A stretch of DNA of 27,797 nucleotides, from positions 1 through 27,797 of the IMG/VR virus record IMGVR_UViG_3300033148_002946. One strand, written 5' to 3'. The notes below the pieces were generated by a model. The model was not told the origin of the DNA and ran no database searches. It was given only the letters and a program-made list of their open reading frames with translations. Below, one piece after another: positions 8,765-15,857 of this stretch; positions within the stretch are counted from its first letter, which is position 1; each line of letters starts with the position of its first letter. This stretch comes from a virus. A program made the position numbers and the translations under genes.

Positions 8765-9237
8765 GTAACACCGCCATTCGGTGTCCCTGAGTCTCGGACG
8801 TGTAGGAACGTGCACAGGATCAGGTGCTCTGACCTCGCCGCGAGGTCGACCGTCATGTCCTCGACGGTCTCGGGGATCGCCTTCAGGAACGTGAGCGCGG
8901 GGTGGGCAGCGTCTCTGGGCGTGAACACGAGCGCTGCAGCGTCGGCGCGTCTGAAATACCCAGCCTTGTTCGTGCCTGGGTAGTTCACGACAGCGGTCCC
9001 TGTGAGGTTCGGGAACAGCGTGTTGATCGCTTGAGTGTTCCAGCCTCGGAGCGCGACCGCGAGGCGGTAGTTTGCGCCCATGTAAACCGAGTCCACGACC
9101 TCGAGCCCAAACTCCTCGGCCTCGATCGGGGTCTGCTTACCCACTCGCCGCAGTTGAACCTGCGCGAGCAGACCTATGCTCGTGCCGCCGAAAGTGACGG
9201 ACCCGGGAACCTTAAGCGCGGTAAGTGAATCAGCCAC
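8752..9237 (-). CDS. Major tail tube protein candidate
   Basis: 161 residues from GTG 9237, with a GAGG site about 8 nt upstream and an 8-nt overlap with the tail-completion gene. The sequence begins with a strand and loop (VPGSVTFGGTSIGLLAQVQLRR), continues with EAEEFGLEVVDSVYMG and the strand YRLAVALRGWN, and ends with a beta-rich part (LILCTFLHVRDSG). A short N-terminal beta segment with GT-x-x-GL-x-x-V, an acidic loop and then AL-x-GW is typical of tail tube subunits in many siphovirus-like phages, which polymerise into the DNA channel around the tape measure. Size (usually 140-250 aa) and the position after the tail-completion gene agree. No tail sheath gene is found next to it. Confidence 0.5.
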   Translation of the reverse strand: MADSLTALKVPGSVTFGGTSIGLLAQVQLRRVGKQTPIEAEEFGLEVVDSVYMGANYRLAVALRGWNTQAINTLFPNLTGTAVVNYPGTNKAGYFRRADAAALVFTPRDAAHPALTFLKAIPETVEDMTVDLAARSEHLILCTFLHVRDSGTPNGGVTWGL

Positions 9238-9817
9238 GGATAATCCTCACGACCTCTTCGGCCACGAAGTCTCGGATAACCTTATTCTCCCCAGCACCGA
9301 TCTCAACGAACGTGCGCTTGCGGACCTTGATCGCGAACGTCGGCTTGTTGAACAGCCAGCCTATCCCGAGCGTCTTCCTGCGCTCCTTCGGCAGCGTCCG
9401 TAGCCATGTGGTGAGCTTGGATCGCCCAGCCGCGGTGAGCGTGATACTAGACTCGCCGCCGTCGTTCTGCGTGCCCGCGTAACTCACGGAGGTTCCGACC
9501 TTGAGCGTCTTTCCTTCGACGGCCCACGTCAGCGATCCGCGCAGGACGCCTGTGTCTACGAGGGTCTGCCCTGGCGAGAACCGTCGCGCCTTTGGGTTCC
9601 CCCCCGCGTTGAGATCCTTCACGATCCCCGCGACGTTGGGGGTCATACGCGCGGGCCACGTCGTTCCGTTGGGGGACTTCCCCTCGCGGAAGGATTTCTG
9701 AAACCTGGAGAGGAGGACCGCCCCGAGACCGTCTAGGATCTCTTCCGCCTGCGAGGGAGACAGGCTGCGCGAGAGCAACGATAGCTCCCGAGGCTTTACC
9801 GTGACGCTGACGGTCAA
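9230..9817 (-). CDS. Phage virion morphogenesis/tail completion protein (Mu gpG-like)
   Basis: 195 residues from TTG 9817, which overlaps the previous stop as TTGA. The N-terminal helix (AEEILDGLGAVLLSRFQKSF) is followed by the family's hallmark elements: REGKSPNGTTWPARM (S-P-x-G-x-x-W, residues ~45-59) and TLVDTGVLRGSLTW (L-V-D-T-G-x-L-R-x-S), then a Y-A-x-x-x-N-D/G-like loop. These match the phage virion morphogenesis family that includes Mu gpG, involved in completing the tail or joining it to the head. The C-terminus adds a Lys/Arg-rich segment and a helical end. Position just before the tail tube fits. The TTG start is unusual but no better start is available without losing the N-terminal helix. 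Confidence 0.75.
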   Translation of the reverse strand: MTVSVTVKPRELSLLSRSLSPSQAEEILDGLGAVLLSRFQKSFREGKSPNGTTWPARMTPNVAGIVKDLNAGGNPKARRFSPGQTLVDTGVLRGSLTWAVEGKTLKVGTSVSYAGTQNDGGESSITLTAAGRSKLTTWLRTLPKERRKTLGIGWLFNKPTFAIKVRKRTFVEIGAGENKVIRDFVAEEVVRIIRG

Positions 9818-10266
9818 TCGTCGTCCTCGTCGACGTCCCCCGGCGCGTGCGGAACAAAGCCGCTCCAGCGGTCGCGATCGTAGTCTGGTCGACGGCCAGA
9901 CTGCTCCGTGCTCGGCTCGAGCACCGAGTTTGAGGTCGGGAGGAGCCGGCGCTCTGACCCCAGGGTCTGAGCAATGCGAATTAGCCCCTTCTGGAACCGA
10001 GCAGTGATCGCGTCCGAGTTTCGGCCCGTGATCCCGCTCAACTCTTGGAACCGAGACATGACGCCGTCAACGGCAACCTTGACGTGGATCTTGTCTGCGT
10101 CGTCGTAGGCAAGGCCCGTCTCAGCGACGAAGACCCCCTCAACGTCGTCTGCGACGTATCCCAGGACTGTCGTGTTGATCGTCGTCGCAGCTGGTACGCC
10201 TTGATTGGTCCACTCCAGGAGTAGCTGCGCCGAGATCCGCTCCTGGGCCCTGCTCGAGATCGTCAT
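9814..10266 (-). CDS. Head-tail connector-type protein candidate
   Basis: 150 residues from ATG 10266, directly abutting the preceding TAA. The N-terminus is helical (SSRAQERISAQLLLEWTNQG). A mixed middle follows with the segment FVAETGLAYDDADKIHVKVAVDGVMSRFQEL, and the C-terminus is hydrophilic, ending in a run of acidic residues. It is not a clear member of a family I can name. It lies between the 516-residue structural protein and the tail-completion gene, where small connector/neck proteins are normally encoded. No membrane segment or signal peptide. Confidence 0.45.
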   Translation of the reverse strand: MTISSRAQERISAQLLLEWTNQGVPAATTINTTVLGYVADDVEGVFVAETGLAYDDADKIHVKVAVDGVMSRFQELSGITGRNSDAITARFQKGLIRIAQTLGSERRLLPTSNSVLEPSTEQSGRRPDYDRDRWSGFVPHAPGDVDEDDD

Positions 10267-11817
10267 TTAGGACGGATCCGTGATCGACGGCCCAGCTGCG
10301 AGAGTCGTCGTGGAAGAGACGGGCCCCTCGGCAGCGAGCGACCCGGTCGCGACGGTAAGCGTCAGCGCTACGACCGCAGTCAGAATGTAGGGCCCGTCGT
10401 TCGAGCTCGAATTCGCCACGGTTAGTTGCTGGCCGACAACGTAGCCGTCCGATATGAAGCTCCCAGTCGAAGCAACGATCGTGTCTGGGGAGCCGCCGTT
10501 ATCGTTGAACGTCAGCGTGCGCCCGACGGCTGCAGTGATCCCCGTCGCGTTGGCGTAGTGCGGGAGGTGCCTAGCGTAGGTTCTCCAGAACCACTTCTGA
10601 ATCTTGGAGTCGAGCGCCGCGAACGTATCCGTGACCGTGGTAGCGTCGTCGAGCAGGAACTTAGCGGCCTTCGACCCGCCAATGTGCCACCAAGTCCCGT
10701 CGAATGGCTCCATGGAACCAAACCGGACCTCGTCAATCAGAACCTCTTGATCATGGCTCGCGACAGTAAGAACGAAGTCTGCGTTAGCCTCGTTGAACTG
10801 CGCAGGCCACAGGAGCTTGTCGCGGGTGACAAAGACCTGGTTCCATGATCCTGCGTTGAGCGAGGTTAGGTCGATCTGCTCGGTTACCAATCCCCATTTG
10901 ATATCGAGCGTGCCGGCGGTCAGGCTCGCGTGAGGGTAGACCCAGAGCTCTGTAATGTATGGGAGGTTGGCGGAAAGGTTCAGCCGGTTGACGCTGAATG
11001 CCTGGGTAAGCACTCCTGCGGATCCAGACTCGAAGACGATCGACGTCGGAGTCGTGTCGCCCACAATGTCACGCGCCACAAGTGCGGTGTTCTGGTCGAG
11101 CGCGAAATTCGTCTCCGCGTTCATGGTCCAGCCGGTGACCGTGTCATTGGCTGCGAGCGTCGCGCGGCCTGCTGTGAAGACCCCAGCGATCGAGTAGAGC
11201 GAGAACGACGAGTTGCGTAGGAGGCTTGAGGACGAGTCCTTGGCCTGGACGTCGCGGCGAACTGCGCCGGACTTGGACGCGTCGAGGCTGTCGACGCCCT
11301 TGTTCCCGCCTCGGAGCTCGAAGACTTCCCGGAAGCGCTCGGCGTTTGTGTTCTCGTCGCGAATGCACGTTATCGTCTTGAGCTCTACAAACTCGTGCTC
11401 TAGGTCGTAGCCGTTCTCGTCTACGGTCAGTCTGACGAGCGTCCCCTTGTTCGCGCCGAACGAGGCGACCGAGCCGTATGTGATCCCACGGCTGAGCACG
11501 CTTTTATTGTTCGCGACGAAATAGGTGTAGATACGATCGATAGCAGCCTGCGCCGATCGCTCGGGCGCTGCTACTACGTGGTGAGTGTATGCCGTCAGAA
11601 TCGGGTTGAGCACCGCAGCGCCGGACGAGATTGCTCCCGCCAGGCGCGAACGGAACAGGCGAGCACCCTGCGCCTGGGACGCAGCGAAGTCAGACTCTAG
11701 GATCTGTACATAAGCGTCTTCCTCCGTTGCTACGGTCTGCTGATCCAGAAGATTGTCAAGCAGAAGGATCCCAGCCTTAAGCTGGTTGTCCATTTCCGTT
11801 TCGGTCGGATTCGCCAT
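10267..11817 (-). CDS. Modular structural protein with carbohydrate-binding-like domain
   Basis: 516 residues from ATG 11817, with an AAGGGGA site upstream. The first ~170 residues are helical and charged (QLKAGILLLDNLLDQQ, FRSRLAGAISSGAAVL). From about residue 200 to 370 follows a jelly-roll-like segment: NSSFSLYSIAG, then VTGWTMNAETNF, many alternating strands (LWVYPHASLTAGTLDIKWG) and a closing VLIDEVRFGSMEPFDG, the pattern of CBM-like beta-sandwich domains. The C-terminal ~90 residues are another beta domain with D-G-Y-V-V-G-Q-Q-L-T-V-A and N-D-G-P-Y repeats, seen in many virion decoration and tail proteins. Probably a structural/adhesive component of head-tail junction or capsid surface. 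Its exact place in the virion is unknown. Confidence 0.55.
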   Translation of the reverse strand: MANPTETEMDNQLKAGILLLDNLLDQQTVATEEDAYVQILESDFAASQAQGARLFRSRLAGAISSGAAVLNPILTAYTHHVVAAPERSAQAAIDRIYTYFVANNKSVLSRGITYGSVASFGANKGTLVRLTVDENGYDLEHEFVELKTITCIRDENTNAERFREVFELRGGNKGVDSLDASKSGAVRRDVQAKDSSSSLLRNSSFSLYSIAGVFTAGRATLAANDTVTGWTMNAETNFALDQNTALVARDIVGDTTPTSIVFESGSAGVLTQAFSVNRLNLSANLPYITELWVYPHASLTAGTLDIKWGLVTEQIDLTSLNAGSWNQVFVTRDKLLWPAQFNEANADFVLTVASHDQEVLIDEVRFGSMEPFDGTWWHIGGSKAAKFLLDDATTVTDTFAALDSKIQKWFWRTYARHLPHYANATGITAAVGRTLTFNDNGGSPDTIVASTGSFISDGYVVGQQLTVANSSSNDGPYILTAVVALTLTVATGSLAAEGPVSSTTTLAAGPSITDPS

Positions 11818-11826
11818 TGCTTCCCC

Positions 11827-12438
11827 TTATGAGGTTGAGGAGTCTTTTTTACCGCGCCTGCGGGAGCGAGGTGCAGAAGCTTGCTTTTCCTTCGAGAAGT
11901 CGGCCGGCGCGCCGGCTGGAACCTTAGGGTTCGGGTCGACGTGGTTCTTCGCGCCGGACGCGTCGAGTTTGGGCCAGCCCGCGGCTTCCTTCTCGGCCTT
12001 GTCGTGGGCCTCGACTATTTCCCTCGTCTTCTCACCGTGAGTGGTAGACAGAGTTGGGTAGGCCGCGCCTGCGTATGGGTTGGCGAGGGTCTCGAGCTCG
12101 ATCGCATACATGTAGTCGAGGACGGGTTTATCGTCGGCCATTTTCCGATAGTTCCGCGAGCGAGTGTCGTAGATCCTAGCGCGCGACTTGCGGCCCTTCG
12201 TGGATCTGATCACCTTGAACTTCGCGGACAACAGACACGCGTCCAGGCCGCCTACGGCCATGCGGACGACGGACCCCTTCATTTTGTCGCGTTGAGTCTC
12301 GGAGCCGTAGCCTGAGACCTTCTCTGAGTAGCGCGCGAAGCACTGACCCCCTGCGAAGATTTGGTGAACGGGACAATCGGCATTGACGCCGATACGGAAG
12401 AGCTTTTCGCCCTCGATTAGTGGGACTGCTGGGGCCAT
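11827..12438 (-). CDS. Unknown structural-region protein downstream of major capsid gene
   Basis: 203 residues from ATG 12438 (MAPAVPLIEGEKLFRIGV), chosen because a GGAG site lies 7 nt upstream. An in-frame extension to 12501 would run through the hairpin terminator and is unlikely. The N-terminus contains two cysteines (DCPVHQIFAGGQCFARYSE), the centre is charged and beta-prone (ARIYDTRSRNYRKMADDKPV), and the last 60 residues are Lys-, Ala- and Pro-rich with a basic end (SRRRGKKDSSTS), probably flexible. Not recognised. The position just behind the capsid gene and its hairpins suggests a head or connector protein made at a lower level. Confidence 0.45.
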   Translation of the reverse strand: MAPAVPLIEGEKLFRIGVNADCPVHQIFAGGQCFARYSEKVSGYGSETQRDKMKGSVVRMAVGGLDACLLSAKFKVIRSTKGRKSRARIYDTRSRNYRKMADDKPVLDYMYAIELETLANPYAGAAYPTLSTTHGEKTREIVEAHDKAEKEAAGWPKLDASGAKNHVDPNPKVPAGAPADFSKEKQASAPRSRRRGKKDSSTS

Positions 12439-12461
12439 TTGGCTACTCCAAAAGTTCGAGA

Positions 12462-12496
12462 CAAAAGAAGCGACCCGCCCGAAATGGACGGGCCGC
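12462..12496 (-). terminator. Intrinsic-terminator-like hairpin downstream of major capsid gene
   Basis: On the minus strand an 11-bp GC-rich stem (arms at 12496-12486 and 12480-12470, core CCCGTCC against GGGCGGG with one G-T pair and one mismatch, loop ATTTC) is followed by TTCTTTTG. This looks like a weak rho-independent terminator placed after the capsid gene and before the next ribosome site. The interrupted T-run suggests partial termination or an mRNA-stabilising hairpin. Confidence 0.5.
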
Positions 12497-12530
12497 AACA
12501 ACTAGCAAAAGGGGGAAGTAACTAGTTGTT
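12497..12530 (-). repeat. Perfect 9-bp inverted repeat overlapping the capsid stop codon
   Basis: AACAACTAG at 12497-12505 and its exact complement CTAGTTGTT at 12522-12530 flank a 16-nt loop containing a G/A run. The capsid gene's last two Asn codons and TAG stop form one arm on the minus strand. Together with the adjoining GC-rich hairpin this gives two stem-loops in a row immediately behind the most highly needed gene of the block. Confidence 0.6.
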
Positions 12531-13529
12531 GATTTTCACCGTCCCGTATGCGGCGTTGACTCCGTAGCCAGCGCGCATGTCGAGCAGGGTCGCGAGGATC
12601 CGGTAGCGGCGAGCGCGCTCGGAGTTCTCGCGGGTCTCGTCGATCATGCGAGGCGCGCGACGCATGGTCTCAAAGATCGGCTTCGGCTCGACACCCTGGA
12701 AGAAAATGTGGATATCGTCGCCGGTGATCCGCTGGGTCGACCAGAGGTTGATCGCCATGCCGGACTCGAGGATCGTGTTCGAGACGCCGGCAACTCCACC
12801 AGTATCCGTGGTCGCGGTGCCCGCGCGGACCTGCATGGTCGTCCCTTGCAGAAAGGCCTCCCGCATTACCTCTTCATTTTGAACTCCAAACAATACGGTT
12901 ACGCCCTGATCAATGTCGCCCTCGTTGAGGAGGGGCTCGCCTTCGGTGTCCTGGAACTGCTTGGCCTGCTCGATCGCGTTCCAGAAGTCGGACCGAACCG
13001 CGCCGGCGGTCGCGACGCCTGTTCCGGTTAGAAGGTTGCCACTCGCAACGCCGAAGCGGGCAGCGCCGCCAGCGGTCGTGGCGTAGAGCGCAGCGCCGTC
13101 GGGGGCAGTGGGGATTGACTTGAGGAGCGCCGCGTCAGCGGTGCCCTGAAGGATCTGGAAGAAGACCTGCTCGGGGAGCTGGGCCGCGCGGATCGCGAGT
13201 CGGCGAGCAACTTCGCGAATATCGCCAAGCTGCAAATCTTCAAGATCCTCCTCGTGGAAGCCCAGGGCTTTTCCCCAAGTGAGACTGGTTACAGAGTACG
13301 AAATTGCGCGGAATGCGTCCTCTACGATCGCTTCGCCGCGGTCGATTCGCTCGATCGTGGGAGGCGACTCGAAGTAGCCGAAGCGCTCGGTTCGCTTGCT
13401 CGAAGAGATCCCGAGACGCATGGCGTCAGCCAAGCGGGGGTGACGGCCGACCGTGTCGCGGTAGGTCGAGAGAAAGGTCGCGTTGATATCGCGAAACAGG
13501 TCGCTGGACGTGATTACCGCTTCAGCCAT
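12522..13529 (-). CDS. Major capsid protein (HK97-fold, Mu gpT-like candidate)
   Basis: 335 residues from ATG 13529, preceded by one of the strongest ribosome sites in the window (AAAGGAG, 8 nt). The N-terminus (SSDLFRDINATFLSTYRD) and the following WGKALGFHEEDLEDLQLGDI, RRLAIRAAQLPEQVFFQIL and GATLYATT-like elements (GAALYATTAGGAARF) match the organisation of Mu-type major head subunits: an N-arm, a spine helix region and a loop leading to the P-domain. Residues 232-260 are beta-rich and the C-terminus ends in the strand AYGTVKINN. Downstream of protease/scaffold and decoration genes, and followed by hairpins, this is the standard capsid position. The family assignment is by resemblance; the capsid role is strongly supported by context. 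Confidence 0.8.
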   Translation of the reverse strand: MAEAVITSSDLFRDINATFLSTYRDTVGRHPRLADAMRLGISSSKRTERFGYFESPPTIERIDRGEAIVEDAFRAISYSVTSLTWGKALGFHEEDLEDLQLGDIREVARRLAIRAAQLPEQVFFQILQGTADAALLKSIPTAPDGAALYATTAGGAARFGVASGNLLTGTGVATAGAVRSDFWNAIEQAKQFQDTEGEPLLNEGDIDQGVTVLFGVQNEEVMREAFLQGTTMQVRAGTATTDTGGVAGVSNTILESGMAINLWSTQRITGDDIHIFFQGVEPKPIFETMRRAPRMIDETRENSERARRYRILATLLDMRAGYGVNAAYGTVKINN

Positions 13530-13616
13530 GGTGTTACTCCTTTGAGTGGTCTGCTACTGCCTCAAGCCCGCGGGCCACCATGGCGCGCGAGCGAGAGGCA
13601 AGGGCGAGCGTTTGAG

Positions 13617-14153
13617 TTACGCGATCCCGACGTTTGTTCCGTAAGAGGCGACCGCGATATTCGGCGTGGTGCCAGAGAAGAGCGAGTTGCCGAACAGGCC
13701 GAGAATGAACTGAGCCTCCATGCTGAACATGTAGACGTCAGCCTCTGCCGTGCCGGTGACGTTGACAATCACGCCTAGGGGGGCAGTCGTGCCCGGATCG
13801 GTGAGCACGAGGGGAGGACCGCCGTCGGCCGCCCAGACGCACTTGCCCAGGTCGGTCGCCGTGTTGGTGACGCCGGTTACGGCGATACGCTTGAGCACGC
13901 CGCCGTTTCCATTCCAGTTGTTCTCGATCGTGCCGTCGCCAACGGTCTCGTCGGACAGTTGCCCGCCGAGCAAGCATTGCCCTTGCAGCCCTGCATAAGC
14001 GACGAGGTACCCGTCACCGGCCGCAGCGCCAGCGAGCGCGAAGGCAGCGAAGGCGCCTGCGAATAGGCTGGTGCCTGAGAGTACCTCATGTCCGAGACGG
14101 ACCTCAGGACCGGGCGAGATCTTGAGCGGGTTAGAAGCTGTTGGGTTGGTCAC
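13617..14153 (-). CDS. Capsid decoration protein candidate
   Basis: 178 residues from GTG 14153, with an AGGAG site 6 nt upstream. The start contains PLKISPGPEVRLGHEVLSG, followed by an Ala/Gly-rich segment (FAGAFAAFALAGAAAGDGYL), a beta-rich region with Gly/Asn/Thr turns (ENNWNGNGGVLKRIAVTGV) and the segment LGKCVWAADGGPPLVLTDPG. Late strands read EADVYMFSMEAQFILGLFG. A small, beta-rich gene between scaffold and capsid genes is the classic head-decoration slot (lambda gpD, or DUF2190-like proteins in Mu relatives), and the TAPLG-V-I-type strand with GTAEADVYMFS is typical of such proteins. No signal peptide is indicated; the hydrophobic piece is too Gly-rich and central. Confidence 0.55.
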   Translation of the reverse strand: MTNPTASNPLKISPGPEVRLGHEVLSGTSLFAGAFAAFALAGAAAGDGYLVAYAGLQGQCLLGGQLSDETVGDGTIENNWNGNGGVLKRIAVTGVTNTATDLGKCVWAADGGPPLVLTDPGTTAPLGVIVNVTGTAEADVYMFSMEAQFILGLFGNSLFSGTTPNIAVASYGTNVGIA

Positions 14154-14209
14154 GAGGACTCCTGGTTGTGTTGCTCTTCGAGGTCGGTCGAGGTCAGAGG
14201 TCGAGGGAA

Positions 14210-14914
14210 CTAGCTGCGGGACATTCCGCAGTAGGAGTCGGGGTCAGTGTTGATCGCGACGTAATCGTTGAAGTCGACGGGGGACTCGCTGCGTTTCCAG
14301 GACGCGTGAAGGTCGCGTGCGCGGGAGAGGGCCTCGGGGCCCTGAGCCGCGAAGGCAGCAATCTCAGGTGCGTCGACGACGCCGCCGTCTCCGCCGCCCT
14401 GTTCGCCGGTCCAGTGTGAGGGGGGGTCGCTTGGGCCGACGCGCTGCATACCAGCGGCGTAGGCATTGGCGGCCTCGAGCCCGTGCTCAGAAGCGCGGGC
14501 GCGGAAAGCTTTAACCTGATCGTCGTCAAATCCAGCGCTGGCGAGCTCGGCGGACTTCGAAGCAACCGCGCGCTCGGCCCTGAGGGAGTTGATCTCTTTT
14601 TCCATGTTCGCCATACGGGACTCCATGGCGGCATTTGCGCCGTCAGCCTCGTTCTTGGCCGTGTCGCCGACAGCGGTGGCGGGAGGAAGAACCGCAACGG
14701 GCGCAGTAAAGGCAGCGAGAGGGTGCGCCGGTGCTGCGGGTGCAGCAACGGGAGCGGGCTGTTCTGCAGGGACTGGGGCTGCTGGGGCCTCGGGCTCGCC
14801 TTCGCCCATGAACTGCTTCAGGAGCTGGAACATTTGCGCGAGGACTTGCTCGGCGCTAGCGGCCTTCTGCGTGGGGTTGGTCGCGGGCGCGCTTCCGGTC
14901 TTGGGCTCAGTCAC
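14210..14914 (-). CDS. Internal scaffold protein, in-frame start inside protease gene
   Basis: An in-frame GTG at 14914 (codon 195 of the protease gene) begins MTEPKTGSAPATNP and is preceded by CAGGAG with 9 nt between AGGAG and GTG, a far better ribosome site than that of the full gene. The 234-residue product contains only the Pro/Ala linker, the coiled coil and the C-terminal capsid-contact segment, not the protease domain. This is the arrangement of Mu I/Z and lambda C/Nu3, where an independent scaffold is made from an internal start. The GTG start and its use are inferred from spacing and known analogy. Confidence 0.6.
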   Translation of the reverse strand: MTEPKTGSAPATNPTQKAASAEQVLAQMFQLLKQFMGEGEPEAPAAPVPAEQPAPVAAPAAPAHPLAAFTAPVAVLPPATAVGDTAKNEADGANAAMESRMANMEKEINSLRAERAVASKSAELASAGFDDDQVKAFRARASEHGLEAANAYAAGMQRVGPSDPPSHWTGEQGGGDGGVVDAPEIAAFAAQGPEALSRARDLHASWKRSESPVDFNDYVAINTDPDSYCGMSRS

Positions 14915-15496
14915 TGGTGTTGACTCCTGAAAGTTGAAGAGTGCACGCGACGCGTGGCCGCTTTGCGAGTAGGCGAGGACAGGGCCACCCTGCGCGAGGG
15001 TCACGCGGGCAGTGTCTGGGTGTTGACCATTCTGGTCAGCGACCCGGAGAAGCGGGAAGCGGAAGAATGGGGTCTCGTGATCGAGGAGGGCCAGGCTGTC
15101 AATTTCGGGCTTGTCGACGTCGAGGATCTCAACGGACCTATAGACCAGCTCGCCCTTGGCAATGCGCTCGAAGATCTCGGGCTTGACGTTCACGAGGTCA
15201 GCGAAGATCGTCTTGACCTTCTTGCCGTCGTGGACGACGTCGGCAACGTGGGTCATGCGGAACTGTCCGGCGCCCTTGACTTCAGATCCTGATCCGTGGT
15301 GAGACACGTGGAGAGGGGCCATGTATCCCTCGTCCTGGCGCTTGATCGCCTGCTTCACAGCCGAGCTCAACCAGCGGGCGTTGAACTCACGATCTCCACC
15401 GGACCGCTCCTCGACGTGAGCCGAGAAGATAGGAACGCTAAAGATCGTGAAGTTGCCGTTAGGCTGCTCTTCGTGTCTGTAGATTGGAGGCGCCAT
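14210..15496 (-). CDS. Head maturation protease fused to scaffold (Mu gpI-like)
   Basis: 428 residues from ATG 15496; the upstream ribosome site is poor. Residues 1-175 form the protease part: HVEERSGGDREFNARWLSSAVK, MAPLHVSHHGSGSEVKGAG, KPEIFERIAKGELVYRSVEI and DSLALLDHETPFFRFPLLRV. The Y-R-S-V-E-I element is where Mu-type and related head proteases have Y/F-x-S/P-E-I/F near the catalytic Ser; His64/His65 are candidates for the catalytic His. Residues ~225-275 are a Pro/Ala linker. Residues 285-325 form a charged coiled coil (MESRMANMEKEINSLRAER) typical of scaffolds, and the tail (SPVDFNDYVAINTDPDSYCG) would contact the capsid. It precedes the decoration and capsid genes. The gene likely makes a protease-scaffold and, from an internal start, a separate scaffold. 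Confidence 0.75.
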   Translation of the reverse strand: MAPPIYRHEEQPNGNFTIFSVPIFSAHVEERSGGDREFNARWLSSAVKQAIKRQDEGYMAPLHVSHHGSGSEVKGAGQFRMTHVADVVHDGKKVKTIFADLVNVKPEIFERIAKGELVYRSVEILDVDKPEIDSLALLDHETPFFRFPLLRVADQNGQHPDTARVTLAQGGPVLAYSQSGHASRALFNFQESTPVTEPKTGSAPATNPTQKAASAEQVLAQMFQLLKQFMGEGEPEAPAAPVPAEQPAPVAAPAAPAHPLAAFTAPVAVLPPATAVGDTAKNEADGANAAMESRMANMEKEINSLRAERAVASKSAELASAGFDDDQVKAFRARASEHGLEAANAYAAGMQRVGPSDPPSHWTGEQGGGDGGVVDAPEIAAFAAQGPEALSRARDLHASWKRSESPVDFNDYVAINTDPDSYCGMSRS

Positions 15497-15573
15497 TCCC
15501 TGGAAATTAGGGATCTGCCGTCACCGGGTCAACGTATACTAAAAACACTTCGTTTACACATTTGGGAGGACCT
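15497..15573. promoter_or_regulatory. Divergent regulatory region, promoter/operator candidate
   Basis: This 77-nt gap separates the minus-strand protease gene from the only plus-strand genes. It holds a TATACT (15535-15540) usable as a -10 box for the plus strand, without a convincing -35. Two similar boxes, GTATAC (15534-15539) and GTTTAC (15552-15557), 18 bp apart, could be operator half-sites for the neighbouring ribbon-helix-helix protein. AT content here is higher than in the surroundings. Promoter activity is inferred. Confidence 0.35.
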
Positions 15574-15753
15574 ATGCACGAAGACGACGAGCCTCGATCT
15601 GAGTTGATTTGCTTCCGCGCGACCATGGCGACAAAGCTCGCCGTTCAGCGCCTAGCGCGAGCGGACGACCGCCGGTCTGTTAGCGCGTGGGTCCGCTCCC
15701 GCGTAGAGCGCGCGCTCGAGGACGAAGACGTGGACGAGAGTGACCCCAGCTGA
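15574..15753 (+). CDS. Ribbon-helix-helix (Arc/CopG-type) regulator
   Basis: 59 residues on the plus strand from ATG 15574, with a GGAGG site 4 nt upstream. A TTG four codons earlier is rejected because it lies inside that site. After an acidic start, residues 10-45 read E-L-I-C-F-R-A-T-M-A-T-K-L-A-V-Q-R-L-A, then R-S-V-S-A-W-V-R-S-R-V-E-R-A-L-E, i.e. the short strand with alternating residues, helix A, the turn and helix B of MetJ/Arc/CopG proteins, which dimerise and insert the strand into the DNA major groove. The last 10 residues are acidic. It is divergent from the head operon, has its own upstream boxes and overlaps a membrane microprotein, so it probably controls itself or its neighbours. 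It may be a moron or an antitoxin-like regulator; no toxin domain is recognisable. Confidence 0.7.
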   Translation: MHEDDEPRSELICFRATMATKLAVQRLARADDRRSVSAWVRSRVERALEDEDVDESDPS

Positions 15754-15841
15754 GGCTGTATGGCTCGCGACAAGCGCTGGCCTTGGGCTCTACATGATCC
15801 TGCTCTGGGTCGCGTCAAACTGGAACCGGGACGAGGGCTGA
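15740..15841 (+). CDS. 33-residue single-span membrane microprotein
   Basis: A GTG at 15740 inside the end of the regulator gene, in another frame, opens a 34-codon frame ending in TGA at 15839-15841. The translated product has a hydrophobic helix of about 20 residues (VWLATSAGLGLYMILLWVAS) flanked by a short acidic start and a charged end (NWNRDEG). This is the composition of a one-span membrane peptide. The overlap with the regulator would couple translation; no good ribosome site is seen. Toxic peptide, small holin-like or membrane regulator are all possible. Reality is uncertain but the hydrophobic profile is striking. Confidence 0.4.
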   Translation: MTPAEAVWLATSAGLGLYMILLWVASNWNRDEG

Positions 15842-15857
15842 GTCCGGGGATCTCCCG

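Noticed and set aside
8429-8815. Longer start (8815) for the small tail-region protein
   Set aside because: It would overlap the tail-tube candidate by 64 nt; ATG 8764 gives a 13-nt overlap in line with other junctions.
11827-12501. Longer start (12501) for the protein after the capsid gene
   Set aside because: The extension spans the terminator-like hairpin and has no ribosome site, unlike ATG 12438.
13530-13616. Hairpin GCCCGCGGGC before the capsid gene
   Set aside because: A palindrome without loop or T-run, not a convincing terminator or operator in GC-rich DNA.
14154-14209. Three GACCTC repeats between protease and decoration genes
   Set aside because: Short and imperfect in GC-rich DNA; could be chance and no function can be supported.
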